Of a stretch of 64,000 bases of DNA, positions 33,567 to 42,515 are shown piece by piece (positions within the stretch are counted from its first letter, which is position 1; each line of letters begins with the position of its first letter). The notes under the pieces are model-generated. The model was not told the DNA's origin, did not search any database, and was given only the letters and a program-made list of their open reading frames with translations. The translations under genes and the position numbers were made by a program. Where the stretch lies: the NCBI GenBank assembly GCA_009691715.1, contig SIAN01000015.1, positions 1 through 64,000 on the forward strand. Direction: 5' to 3'. The DNA is from Planctomycetota bacterium (GTDB lineage Bacteria; Planctomycetota; B15-G4; SIAN01).

Positions 33567-34295
33567 ATGCCGATCGCGCCGCGCCGGGCGGGCCGTTTCT
33601 GGCAGTGGCTCAACCTCGCGACGCTGGCAGCGACGGCTTGCGCCGCGCTCCTCCTGCAGTGGACCCTGCGCCGGGACTGCCTGAGAGTGCAGGCCCGATA
33701 CGGCAACAGCGGGTCGTTCTGCGCAGGCGAGTTCCTTCCACTGCCGTCCCCGGAACTGATCTGGAACGACGGGATCCGCCGCGAACTGTTACTCGCAACG
33801 ATTGCCGCCCGAAGCTGGCTATGGCCGTTGGCAAGCGGCGACGACGTGCGCCGCGGTGCCGAGCAGCAGCTGGTCGAGTCCGCGCGCTCCAGCGACTGCG
33901 ACGCAGTGATCGCCGCCGTCGCGGCCGGGGCTCTCGATCCTTGCTTCGGTGCGCTTCACTTCGCGCTCGCGTGGAGCGAGAACCATCACGAACTGCCGGC
34001 CGTCCTCCGCGAATGGCTCGACGCCGCTCCACACCAGCAGCTTTTCGCGGTCGTGGCGATGGCGATGCTGACGGGCTCGCGCTCGGACCGGCTGAGAAAG
34101 CACCTCTACGACCCGTTGCCGTCCGCTGGCGACGCAGCTTCGACCCTCGACGAACTCGCGGCGAAGTTCTTCGCCATGCCGCTCACCGACGCCGCCGCGC
34201 GTTCGCGCGCCGACTTCGGCAACGCAACGCTGCGGGCTCGCGGCGAGATCGTCCTGCTGCTCGCGACCTGTCCCCGGCGCTGGGGGCTCTTCTGA
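33567..34295 (+). CDS. Membrane-anchored protein of unknown function
   Basis: I do not recognise this 242-residue protein. It has one hydrophobic segment near the start (FWQWLNLATLAATACAALLL) and then a mostly helical soluble part (ELLLATIAARSWLWPLAS, QQLFAVVAMAMLTGSRSDRL) with no catalytic motif. The frame is also open from a GTG at 33495 that overlaps the arsM stop (GTGA), but that extension is low-complexity Asp/Pro/Ala/Gly and contains a palindrome, so the ATG at 33567 is preferred. It converges with the aminotransferase gene over 181 bases that show only weak palindromes. Confidence 0.6.
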   Translation: MPIAPRRAGRFWQWLNLATLAATACAALLLQWTLRRDCLRVQARYGNSGSFCAGEFLPLPSPELIWNDGIRRELLLATIAARSWLWPLASGDDVRRGAEQQLVESARSSDCDAVIAAVAAGALDPCFGALHFALAWSENHHELPAVLREWLDAAPHQQLFAVVAMAMLTGSRSDRLRKHLYDPLPSAGDAASTLDELAAKFFAMPLTDAAARSRADFGNATLRARGEIVLLLATCPRRWGLF

Positions 34296-34476
34296 TCGAA
34301 GTTGGCGCAGCGCTTCGTTTCAATCCGTATCGAAACGTCGTTCGAATGGATCAGGACGTTCTCATCTGTGCGGATCTGACGAACGGCGAGTGCCGGGGAC
34401 CCGCCGCTCGACTTCAGGGTGTTGGCCTTTAGCTGCGAACGGCGCCGACGAACAACCCCGCGCGCTCCATCCACCG

Positions 34477-35976
34477 TCATGGCGCCTTGGTCTGCTGCAA
34501 CGCCTGCAGCGCCGCCTCGACTCGCGGGAACATCGCCGCGATGTCGGCGAGCGACACGGCGCCGATGCTCATGCGGAACCAGCCGTCGTCGGTCTTCGCG
34601 CCGAAAGCCTGGAACGGGACGATGCCGCAGCCGGCGGCGTCGAGCAGGTAGCGGCGGATCTCTTCGTTGGTGGTGAGCTTGGTGCCGGCGGGCGTTTTCC
34701 TACCCATCAGCGCGAAGCGCGCGGTGAGGTAGATCGCACCGGCGGGAGCGAGCGCGTCGACGGGCAGTCCGGCCGCCTTCAGCGCGGTGAGCCCCTGGAA
34801 CAACGCGTCGAGGCGCGCCTGCTCGGCCTGCTTGCTCACCGCGTGGAAATCGCGGATCACGTCGGCGCGATCGAGCAGCTTGGCGGTCGCGATCTGCTCG
34901 GCGCGCGGCGCCCACGCGCCGACGTGGCCGAGGATGTTGCTCATCGCCGCGATCACGTCGCTCGGGCCGACGCACCAGCCGACGCGCAGTCCGGTCGCGG
35001 AGAACGGCTTGCTCAACCCGTCGACGAACACGGTGTAGTCGCGCATCGCGGGCCGCAGACCGACCGGCGTCACGTGCTTCACGCCGCCAAACGTCAGCAT
35101 CCAATAGACCTGGTCGTACATCACGTAGAGCGGCCGCTCGCGCTTGCCGCGCCGGCGATTCTCTTCGAGCACCATGTCGCAGATCTCGCCAAGCACCTCG
35201 GCCGTGAACGCGGTCCCGGTCGGGTTGAGCGGCGAGTTGAGCGACAGCAGCCGCGCGCCGCGGATCGCCTTCTGCAACTGCGCCCGCGTCGGCAGGAACG
35301 CGTTCTCGACCGAGCAGACGACCGCGCGCTCCTGCACGCCGAGCTGATGGCAGTAGTGGTTGTTGTTCCAGCTCGGGATCGGATAGACGACCACGTCTCC
35401 AGGATCGAGCAGCGAGCGGTAGGTGCCGTAGATCGCCGGCCGCGCGCCGCCGGTCACGAGGATGCCCTCGATCGGATAGTCGAGCCCGAGCTCGCTCTTC
35501 AGGAAGCACTGCAGCGACTGGCGCAGCGGCATCACGCCGTCGGACGGCGGGTAGTTGGTCTCGCCGGCGCGGATCGCGTCGATGACGGCGTCGCGCAGGA
35601 ACTCGGGGATCGGGAACTGCTTGCTGTCGAAGTCGCCGACGGTGAGGTTGCAGATCTTGGCACCCGCCGCGATCTGCGCCCGGATGTCGCCGGCGATCTT
35701 CAGGATCTCCGAGCCCTTGAGCCCCGCCGCCATGCTCGACAGACGGCCGCCGTTTGGCGCGGAGGTCCGTTTCGCAATCGGCTTCGCCATCCGCTTCGCA
35801 GGCGCCTTGCCAGCCGCCTTCACCTTCTTCGCGAGCCGCGGCTCCGGCTTGCGCGCGACCGGCTTTCGCGCCGGCTTCTTCGTCACCGCCTTCACCGCCT
35901 TCACCGCAACTCGCGCCTTTCGTTCGAACTTGGCAACTGACTTCTGCACGGCGCGCTTGACGGCGGTCTGACTCAC
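34477..35976 (-). CDS. Class I aminotransferase with an N-terminal histone-H1-like Lys/Ala/Pro tail
   Basis: Residues from about 90 to 499 are a fold-type I PLP enzyme of the aspartate/alanine aminotransferase group. The PLP lysine lies in DGLSKPFSATGLRVGW (about 321), with YPIPSWNNNHYCHQLG, NSPLNPTGTAFT and YVMYDQVYWML as cofactor and substrate contacts. Residues 10-80 are a basic tail rich in Lys, Ala, Pro and Arg (for example AVKAVKAVTKKPARKPVA), much like histone H1 or bacterial Hc1-type tails and alien to this enzyme family. The start is the GTG at 35976, with AGGAG six bases upstream; an upstream GTG at 36000 lacks such a site. The enzymatic reaction cannot be narrowed further. It diverges from the TonB receptor gene. 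Confidence 0.87.
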   Translation of the reverse strand: MSQTAVKRAVQKSVAKFERKARVAVKAVKAVTKKPARKPVARKPEPRLAKKVKAAGKAPAKRMAKPIAKRTSAPNGGRLSSMAAGLKGSEILKIAGDIRAQIAAGAKICNLTVGDFDSKQFPIPEFLRDAVIDAIRAGETNYPPSDGVMPLRQSLQCFLKSELGLDYPIEGILVTGGARPAIYGTYRSLLDPGDVVVYPIPSWNNNHYCHQLGVQERAVVCSVENAFLPTRAQLQKAIRGARLLSLNSPLNPTGTAFTAEVLGEICDMVLEENRRRGKRERPLYVMYDQVYWMLTFGGVKHVTPVGLRPAMRDYTVFVDGLSKPFSATGLRVGWCVGPSDVIAAMSNILGHVGAWAPRAEQIATAKLLDRADVIRDFHAVSKQAEQARLDALFQGLTALKAAGLPVDALAPAGAIYLTARFALMGRKTPAGTKLTTNEEIRRYLLDAAGCGIVPFQAFGAKTDDGWFRMSIGAVSLADIAAMFPRVEAALQALQQTKAP

Positions 35977-36169
35977 GAGCTGCTCCTGAGTGCGTCGCAC
36001 GGACGGTCGATCCGGTCGTCAACGACGCCTCGATCCATGAAAGTGGGCGAGAAGGTTAGCGACCACGAGGAACGCACTGTTCCTCTGGCCTCGATCGCAA
36101 GCGATGCTCCGCCCCTTTGCGCATGACTTGACGGTTCGGAACGCAACGCGTCGGCAGCAATCCGGCGCG

Positions 36170-38416
36170 ATGGAGTCGCCCGCGATGCCGATCAGCCCGG
36201 TGTGGATCGGGTTTCTCTTGCAGGCACCGTCGGCACAGAGCCTGCCTGCTCCGCCGCCGGCGCCAGCGCCGAGGACGGCCGCCTCTCCCGCCCCACCCGA
36301 TCGCTCCGACCCCGCCGACGACGACAAGCACCCGATCATCCCCTTCGCCCCGGTCGTCGTGACGCCGACGCGCGGCGCCGAATCGTCGCTCGAAGTCCCG
36401 GCCAGCGTCACGGTCCTCGACTTCGAGAAAGCCCGTCAATCGCTGCCGATCAGCACGCCGGATGCCCTGCGCGAGGTCGCCGGCCTCACCCTGCAGAAGA
36501 GCAACCAGGGCGCCGGCTCGCCGGTGCTCCGCGGGCGGTCGGGCAAGGACGTGCTGCTGCTGCTCGACGGCCAGCGTTTCAGCAACACGACCTTCCGCCG
36601 AAACCACCAGTACTTGAACTCGATTGACCTGTTCGCGCTCGACGCGATCGAGATCGTGCACGGGCCGGCGTCGGTGCTCTACGGTTCGGACGCGATGGGC
36701 GGCGCGGTGAACCTGCTGGCGCGTCGGCGCAAAATCGAGGGCATCGACGGCTTCAGCGGCCGCGTCGTCCTGCAGCACGAAACCGCGAACCGGTCGCTGC
36801 TCGGTCACGTCGACGCCGATGCCGAGATCGACGGTTGGGGCTTCCTCGCCGGCGTCACTTCGCGCGATCTGGGCGATCTGTCTGCCGGCCGCATCGGCGG
36901 CGATCCGCTGCACGCGCAAGATCAGGGTGGCGAGCAGGTGCCGACCGCCTATCGCGGGCGCGACTTGAACCTCAGCGTCTCGCGCCGGCTCGGCGACCAC
37001 GACACGCTCGATTGGCTGATGCTCTACAGCCGCCAATGGAACGTCCCGGCCAGCGACCGCCTCATCGCCAACGAGAAGAACCCGACTCCGAGCGACCTCG
37101 AACACGACTTCGATCCGCAGCGGCTGCGCTGGCACGCGCTGCGCTGGCGCCACGACGACGACGGCGCGTTGCTCGAGACGTTCCAGGCACTGGCGAGCTT
37201 GAACGCACCGGTCGAGGGCCGGCGCCGCGTGAAGGTGTCGACCCCGACACTGGAGACGGTCGAACGCGACGAGTTGTTTGCGCCGGGCCTTTCGCTGCAC
37301 GCGGGCCTGCGCGTCGATCCGGCCCATCTGCTGACGATCGGCGGCGAGGGTTACTTCGAGCGCCTCGATTCTCGCGGCGTGACGATCGACCACACGGCCG
37401 GCACGACCACACCGAACGCGAGCGGCCGCTATCCCGACGGCGCGCACTACGACACGCTCGGCGTCTATGCACAGGACGAGTGGCGCCTTGGGAACGGCTG
37501 GGAATGGGTGAACGGCCTGCGCTATTCGCGCATCGCCGTCGACCTCGACTTCGAGGGGATCACGGTCGGCACCGCCGGTCCGTTCGGCGCCTTCGACGAA
37601 ACCTACGACGACGTGAGCTTCGCCACCGGTCTCAGCAAGGAGCTCGACGCCGGGCGCGCCGTCTACGCGTCGCTCTCCCGCGGCTTCCGGGCCCCGAACC
37701 TCGACGATCTCGCCGTCGTCGGCGACTTCGCCGCCGGAAGCCGCGTGCCCAACTTCGACATAGAGCCCGAGAGAGTCCTGAATCTCGAACTCGGCGCCAA
37801 GCAAGACGACGCGCGCACTCACGCACAGGCCGCCGTCGCCGTCGCATGGTACGAGGACCTGCTCACCAGCCAGTTCGCGTTCAATTCCGGCGGCACCGAC
37901 TTCTACGTGGTCGACAACGCCGACCGCGCCGTCATCTACACCGCCGAGTTCGCGCTCGAGCGTGCCGTGATCGAGGCCGACGCGCGCGGCTGGCGCCACA
38001 GCGCCCGTTTCCAAGCCGCCGCCAGCATCGGCCGCAACCAATCCGCGAACGAGCCAGTCAGCAAGATCCCGGCGCCCGAAGGCCTGCTCGGCTGGCGCAT
38101 CGAAGACGACGGTCGCGCTGGCAACCCACTCACTGATCGCTTGGCCGTCCACCATCCCTGGTGGAGCGAGATCTTCGCCCGCGGCGCCCTCGCGCAACGC
38201 CGCCTCGCGCAAGTCGACCAGAGCGACCCGCGCATCCCCAACTCCGGCACCCCCGCCTGGTGGACGCTGAACCTCCGCGCCGGCATCGAGGCCACCCGCA
38301 CGACCACGATCACGCTCGCGCTCGAGAACGTCTTCAACTGGCGCTACCGCATCCATGGATCGGGCATCGACGCGCCGGGAAGGACTCTGGTCGCGGCGCT
38401 GGAGTGGCGGTTCTGA
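36170..38416 (+). CDS. TonB-dependent outer-membrane receptor
   Basis: The roughly 748-residue protein has a Pro/Ala-rich N-terminus, a plug domain starting VVVTPTRGAESSLEVPASVT with LREVAGLTLQKSNQGAGSPV, VLLLLDGQRFSN and IEIVHGPASVLYGSDAMGGA, and a 22-strand barrel ending in Phe (LVAALEWRF). It would take up a ligand such as a siderophore or cobamide; the ligand is not evident and I see no riboswitch upstream. No classical long signal peptide is obvious. ATG 36170 and 36185 are both possible, and an upstream ATG at 36104 is less likely. A mono-heme protein gene follows 135 bases downstream. Confidence 0.88.
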   Translation: MESPAMPISPVWIGFLLQAPSAQSLPAPPPAPAPRTAASPAPPDRSDPADDDKHPIIPFAPVVVTPTRGAESSLEVPASVTVLDFEKARQSLPISTPDALREVAGLTLQKSNQGAGSPVLRGRSGKDVLLLLDGQRFSNTTFRRNHQYLNSIDLFALDAIEIVHGPASVLYGSDAMGGAVNLLARRRKIEGIDGFSGRVVLQHETANRSLLGHVDADAEIDGWGFLAGVTSRDLGDLSAGRIGGDPLHAQDQGGEQVPTAYRGRDLNLSVSRRLGDHDTLDWLMLYSRQWNVPASDRLIANEKNPTPSDLEHDFDPQRLRWHALRWRHDDDGALLETFQALASLNAPVEGRRRVKVSTPTLETVERDELFAPGLSLHAGLRVDPAHLLTIGGEGYFERLDSRGVTIDHTAGTTTPNASGRYPDGAHYDTLGVYAQDEWRLGNGWEWVNGLRYSRIAVDLDFEGITVGTAGPFGAFDETYDDVSFATGLSKELDAGRAVYASLSRGFRAPNLDDLAVVGDFAAGSRVPNFDIEPERVLNLELGAKQDDARTHAQAAVAVAWYEDLLTSQFAFNSGGTDFYVVDNADRAVIYTAEFALERAVIEADARGWRHSARFQAAASIGRNQSANEPVSKIPAPEGLLGWRIEDDGRAGNPLTDRLAVHHPWWSEIFARGALAQRRLAQVDQSDPRIPNSGTPAWWTLNLRAGIEATRTTTITLALENVFNWRYRIHGSGIDAPGRTLVAALEWRF

Positions 38417-38551
38417 GACTCCGCGCAAGCTCGCCCGCTTGCGCCGGCGAAGGCTGCCCGGCCCTGATCGGCCGCGCGATCCGATGCCCGGTGAACCGCC
38501 TGCGGCATGTCCCGTGCGTGCGCATGGCCTCAGTTCTTCGGGGATTGCGTC

Positions 38552-38962
38552 ATGAAGCCTCTCGCGTAGCTGCTTTCCGCTGCGCTCGGCGTGTCCGCAG
38601 TGACGATCGGATCGGTCGGAACCCCGACTCCCCGCTCCGACGACGGACGCGCCGCGTTGATGCAGGAGAAGCTCGCGCTGGCACAGGCGCTGTTGGCGAA
38701 GCTCGCGAAGAACGATTTGGAGGGCGTCGCGGGCGATACCGCCACGCTGTCGGCGCTCACCCGCGACGCCCGCTGGAGGATCCACGAGACGCCTGAGTAC
38801 ATGTCGCGCAGTGTCGAGTTCGAGCGCGCCGTGAACGCGCTGGCCAGTGCAGCGACAGGAAAGAGCGGCGACGGCGCTGCACTGGCGTGGGTTCAGGTCA
38901 ACATGAACTGCCTCGAATGCCATCGCTGGGCACGCGAGGCCGGGCAGGAGAAGAAGCGATGA
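38552..38962 (+). CDS. Small periplasmic mono-heme c-type protein with an in-frame TAG in the signal peptide
   Basis: The 136-codon gene encodes a helical protein with one heme motif CLECH (codons 120-124) near the C-terminus, as in cytochrome c'-like four-helix proteins. The start MKPLA is followed by TAG at 38567-38569 and then LLSAALGVSAVTIGS, so the stop splits the signal peptide. Replacing TAG by TGG would restore a normal signal. A GTG at 38591 could start a protein lacking the signal, which could not receive heme in the periplasm. Its last codons overlap the ATG of the CBS-domain gene (ATGA). Confidence 0.68.
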
Positions 38963-39439
38963 AGGTCGAGCAGTTGATGAGCCGTCCTGCGATCACGATC
39001 GGCGGCTCGCGTGATGTGGGAACGCGATTGTGGTGCGCTGGTGGTCGTCCACGCCAATGGCACGGTCGCCGGCATGGTGACCGACCGTGACGCGTGCATC
39101 GCGGCATGGACGCAGGGACGCGCGCTGCGCGACATCGTGGTCGGTAGCGCGATGGCATTCGATGTCGTGAAGTGCCGCGCCGACGAGAACGTCGCCACGA
39201 TCACCCGACGGATGGCCGAGCGGCAAGTGCGCCGCCTCCCGGTGGTCGACGATGACAACCGGCCGATCGGCGTGGTTTCGCTCTGCGACGTGGCGCGCGA
39301 GGCGGCGACGCAGCACGGGTTCGGCGATGGTTCGGCGCGGCGGCTGGCGGAGACGCTCGCGACCGTCACGCGACGCCCGATCGCGGCGGCCGCGGCGGAG
39401 CCGGTCCAGGAGCACGCGACGGTCGCGGCCTCCCACTGA
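38959..39439 (+). pseudogene. CBS-domain protein, frameshifted near the N-terminus
   Basis: The first frame reads MKVEQLMSRPAITIGGS, a normal CBS start. From about 39011 another frame continues as MWERDCGALVVVHANGTVAG and DRDACIAAWTQG through the second CBS motif (RRMAERQVRRLPVVDDDNRP, GVVSLCDVAREAA) to TGA 39439. Compared with typical two-CBS proteins, about eight residues are missing at the junction as well as the frame. So a deletion of a number of bases not divisible by three is likely, real or an assembly error. The protein would bind adenine nucleotides. It is coupled to the upstream heme protein gene by an ATGA overlap and followed by a strong hairpin. Confidence 0.75.
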
Positions 39440-39480
39440 TCGCACGACGGATCGCCGTGGCCGAGCGATTCGCTCGAGTT

Positions 39481-39517
39481 CGGTGACGGCTGCCCGCGGG
39501 TTGGGCAGCCGTCACCG
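39481..39517 (+). terminator. Strong hairpin, probable transcription terminator
   Basis: CGGTGACGGCTGCCC pairs perfectly with GGGCAGCCGTCACCG (15 base pairs) around a seven-base loop, followed by TTT. It lies 41 bases after the CBS gene stop and before the PFOR remnant, where a terminator is expected. Confidence 0.8.
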
Positions 39518-39620
39518 TTTCGATCGTCCTCGCGACGCAGCCGCCACCCTCCCTGCCCCGTAGCTCACGCGGTTGGCACCACCGAACCAGCACGGGTCCT
39601 GACGTTTGCGATCGCACCTC

Positions 39621-39746
39621 ATGGTCGAGCGTGCCGACCCGATGCGCTTCCAGTGGCTTGCGGCGCGCGCGCAGCAGGAGACCGATCGGCGGCTCAGGGT
39701 CTACGAGCACCTCGCGCAGCTCGAGCTGTCCGCGGCGAAGGAGTGA
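39621..39746 (+). pseudogene. nifJ: C-terminal remnant of pyruvate:ferredoxin oxidoreductase (NifJ/PFOR)
   Basis: A 41-codon frame reads MVERADPMRFQWLAARAQQE and ends with RVYEHLAQLELSAAKE. This matches the extreme C-terminus of PFOR proteins, where a P-(F/M)-R-F-x-x-L segment is followed by an Arg-rich helix and YE(Q/H)LA. An in-frame stop at 39600-39602 closes the frame upstream, so the other roughly 1100 residues are absent. The stop overlaps the start of the dihydroorotate-dehydrogenase-like gene (TGATG), which often directly follows nifJ in bacteria. It looks like the scar of a deleted gene, though it could be translated as a small leader. Confidence 0.6.
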
Positions 39747-40747
39747 TGACGATGGACCTCACGACGCGCTGGCTCGGGCTCGAACTCGCGCATCCGATCG
39801 TGCCGGGCGCCGGACCGCTGTACGACGGCCTCGATGGCGTGCGTCGCCTCGAAGATGCGGGCGCGCCGCTGATCACGCTGCGCGCGCTGTTCGAGGAGCA
39901 GATCGTGGGCGAGCAGTTCGCGCTGGCGCGCGCCATCGACTCGAGCTCCGACGCCTTCGCCGAGGCCAGTTCGTTCCTGCCCGGCACGCACGAGTTCGTG
40001 CTCGGCCCCGACGAGTACCTCGAACATCTCCGGTGCTCGAAGGCGGCCACCCGGCTGCCGATCGTCGCGTCGCTGAATGGCACGACGCAGGGCGGCTGGC
40101 TCGACTACGCAACGCTGCTCGAACAGGCGGGCGCTGACGCGCTCGAACTCAACCTCTACGAACTCGCGACCCACCCGGAGCGCACCGCGGCGGCGGTCGA
40201 GTCGGCGCTGCTCGATGTCGTTCGCGCCGTGCGTCGACGCATCCGGATCCCGATCGCGGTGAAGCTGTCGCCGTTCTTCACCTCACTCCCGAACGTCGCG
40301 CACGGGCTGGTGAAGGCGGGCGCCGACGGGCTGGTGCTCTTCACCCGCTTCTATCAGCCCGACATCGACCCGGGCGCGCAGGAGTACCGCCCGACGTTGC
40401 GCCTCTCTACGCCTGACGAACTCAACCTCCGCCTGCGCTGGATCGCGATCCTGCACGGTCGCGTCGGCGCGCAGCTGGCGCTGACCGGCGGCGTCCACCA
40501 CGGCAGCGACGTGGTGAAGGCGCTGCAATGCGGCGCGAGCGTCGTGCAGGTGGTCTCGGCTCTGCTCGCCCAAGGCGTCGACCAGTTGCATGCCCTGGTC
40601 GCGCAACTCCGCGTCTGGATGGAGGAGCACGACTGGAACTCGGTCACGTCGCTGGTCGGCTGCATGAGCCACCAGCACTGCCCCGACCCGCGCCAGCTCG
40701 AACGCGCCAACTACGCGAGGCTGCTGCAGAGTTGGGCCCGCGAGTGA
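39746..40747 (+). CDS. Dihydroorotate dehydrogenase-like flavoprotein
   Basis: The 333-residue protein has a PyrD-like TIM barrel: LGLELAHPIVPGAGPLYDGL at the start, LPIVASLNGTTQGGW, ADALELNLYELA, IPIAVKLSPFFTSLP (Lys of the FMN/orotate site), GADGLVLFTRFYQPDID and LTGGVHHGSDVVKALQCGAS (phosphate-binding loop). It belongs to the dihydroorotate-dehydrogenase-like group often found next to PFOR genes rather than the pyrimidine enzyme itself; its substrate is unknown. The ATG at 39746 overlaps the stop of the PFOR remnant, so it may depend on that short frame for translation. Confidence 0.87.
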   Translation: MTMDLTTRWLGLELAHPIVPGAGPLYDGLDGVRRLEDAGAPLITLRALFEEQIVGEQFALARAIDSSSDAFAEASSFLPGTHEFVLGPDEYLEHLRCSKAATRLPIVASLNGTTQGGWLDYATLLEQAGADALELNLYELATHPERTAAAVESALLDVVRAVRRRIRIPIAVKLSPFFTSLPNVAHGLVKAGADGLVLFTRFYQPDIDPGAQEYRPTLRLSTPDELNLRLRWIAILHGRVGAQLALTGGVHHGSDVVKALQCGASVVQVVSALLAQGVDQLHALVAQLRVWMEEHDWNSVTSLVGCMSHQHCPDPRQLERANYARLLQSWARE

Positions 40748-40756
40748 CCCGAAGAG

Positions 40757-40789
40757 ACCGGCAGAACGCGCCCGCGACGTCCTGCCGGT
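40757..40789. terminator. Imperfect hairpin after the dihydroorotate-dehydrogenase-like gene
   Basis: ACCGGCAG (40757-40764) pairs with CTGCCGGT (40782-40789) around a 17-base loop, ten bases after the stop codon. There is no T tract; termination here is a guess from position. Confidence 0.35.
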
Positions 40790-40853
40790 GGGGTTCCATC
40801 AGTGGGGGCGCGGCGCTCGTATGCGGGGCTCACGTCCCGAGCGAAGCGAGCGA

Positions 40854-42407
40854 ATGATGGAAATCCTGACTTCCGGCGCGGCCCTGCGCGCTGCTGCGCT
40901 CGCAGTGCTCGGCGCGTTTCCCGACGAACTCGGCATCGATCCGGTCACGTTGCTGCAGTAGCGCGAGGCGTGCAACCTGGTCGACGCGCATGAGGCGGAG
41001 ATCTGGCCGGGCTATCGGCTGAGTGAGATCCCGACGCTGCTGATGAATCCGGGCCAGGCGGAGGTGCTGCTGCGCTTTCCGCAGCCGCCGTCGAGCTACG
41101 TGCGCTTCGCTGGCGCGAATCCGCTGACCAACGAACCGCTCTTCGTCCGCCGCGGGACGACGGTGTTCTCGGTCGTGACCGATACGACCACGCTGATCCA
41201 CAACGTCCGCACGCTGGTGGTGACCGATCGCGGCGCGCGCGACAGCATCGACGGCATCAACAACGACGCGTGGAATCTCTGCACGCAGGTGCACGAGGGC
41301 TTCCACGCCTTCGCCGATCGCGCGTTGAAGATCCCCGCCTACAGCGAACTCGACATGGCCGACTATCCCGACCTCGAACCGGAGCGGTCGGCGCGGCTGC
41401 AACTGGAAGGCGACGCGCTGATCGCGGCGCTGGCCGCCGAGGCGCCCGATGAACGCGAGGAGCAGGCGCTGCTCTTCCTCGCTGAACGAGTGCGGCGGCG
41501 CGACGGCCTGCCGGCGGCGGTCGTGCGCGCCGAGGACGGAAACGAGATGAACGAGGGTCTCGCCACCTACGTCGAGTGGAGAGCGCTCGAGCTCTGGCGC
41601 GACCACGGGATCTCGAAGGAGCTGCAGGCGGCGATGCCACAGTTCAAGGCAGCGCAGGAGTTCACGGCCGAAGTGAAACAGCACACGATCCAACTCCGTC
41701 ATCTGGCGCGCCACACGCTGGCGGTGAACGGCAGCGAGTTCGGGACCGCGGTCGTGCGTCGGCGCGCCTACTTCTTCGGCGGCGCGCTCGGGCGGCTGCT
41801 CGATGCGTTGTCGCCGGAATGGAAGCGCTCCGCCGAACAGGGTCGCACATTGACGGAGTCGTTGGTTGAGGCGCTCGGCGCTCCCAGCGATGAAGAGCTC
41901 GCCGAGCGGGCCGCGGCGGCAGAAGACGACGCGGCGTTCGCGGAACTGGTCGCCGCGAAGGCAAAACAGTCCGCGCGCGCCACGCAGGATCGCGAGCGGA
42001 CCGTCGCGCGCGTCATCGATGGCGCCGGCACGTTGCTGCGGATCGACGTCTCTTCGGTCGCCGGCCGCGAGTTCCTGCCGTCGAGCTACACCCCCTTCGG
42101 CATCGTCCGCGTCGACGCGAACCGCCGCCTGTTCTGGATGGCGCCGACCAACTTCACGATCGGGGCCGTCACGGTCCGCACCTTGCGCGGCGACGTCGCG
42201 ATCATCGCCGACGACGAGCGCCAGAAACTGCTGGTGCGCACGCCGGCCGAGGCCGCCGACGTGATCGCCGCGCTCACTCGCCCCGCCGCGCCCGACACGC
42301 CCGCCTACCGCGACAGCGCGCTCGAGATCGAAGGCGTCGTCGAGGCGGTCACGACCGAAGCCGATGGATCGGTGGTCGTCCGGTTGGCGAGCGCGCGCGG
42401 CGGCTGA
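40854..42407 (+). CDS. Putative zinc metallopeptidase (HEGFH), interrupted by an in-frame TAG
   Basis: The 517-codon gene reads MMEILTSGAALRAAALAVLG, then TAG at codon 36 (40959-40961), then REACNLVDAHEAEIWPGY and on in the same frame. The motif VHEGFHAF (His147, Glu148, His151) is an HExxH zinc site, and NEMNEGLATYVEW about 85 residues later offers the third ligand Glu, as in gluzincins. No signal peptide is clear; the start is hydrophobic enough to be a weak one. The C-terminal 120 residues look beta-rich (GREFLPSSYTPFGIVRVDAN). After the TAG the next ATG is at 41043, which would lose 63 codons but keep the catalytic part. Family and substrate are unknown. Confidence 0.65.
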
Positions 42408-42505
42408 CGGCGATGTCTCATCGTCCGCCGCGGCGTCACCGTGCGCGGGCGATAACGTCTGCCGCCTTCGTGGGACGCGCGGCGGAGTCGGGCGCGCGCG
42501 CGGCG

Positions 42506-42510
42506 GGAGG
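42506..42510 (+). promoter_or_regulatory. Ribosome binding site fixing a TTG start for recQ
   Basis: GGAGG lies five bases before the TTG at 42516. The frame has no nearer ATG before the helicase domain, so this site supports TTG initiation. Confidence 0.7.
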
Positions 42511-42515
42511 GGACG

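Noticed and set aside
36001..36169. A cobalamin or other riboswitch before the TonB receptor.
   Set aside because: No B12-box-like core or other known aptamer motif is visible in the 170 bases.
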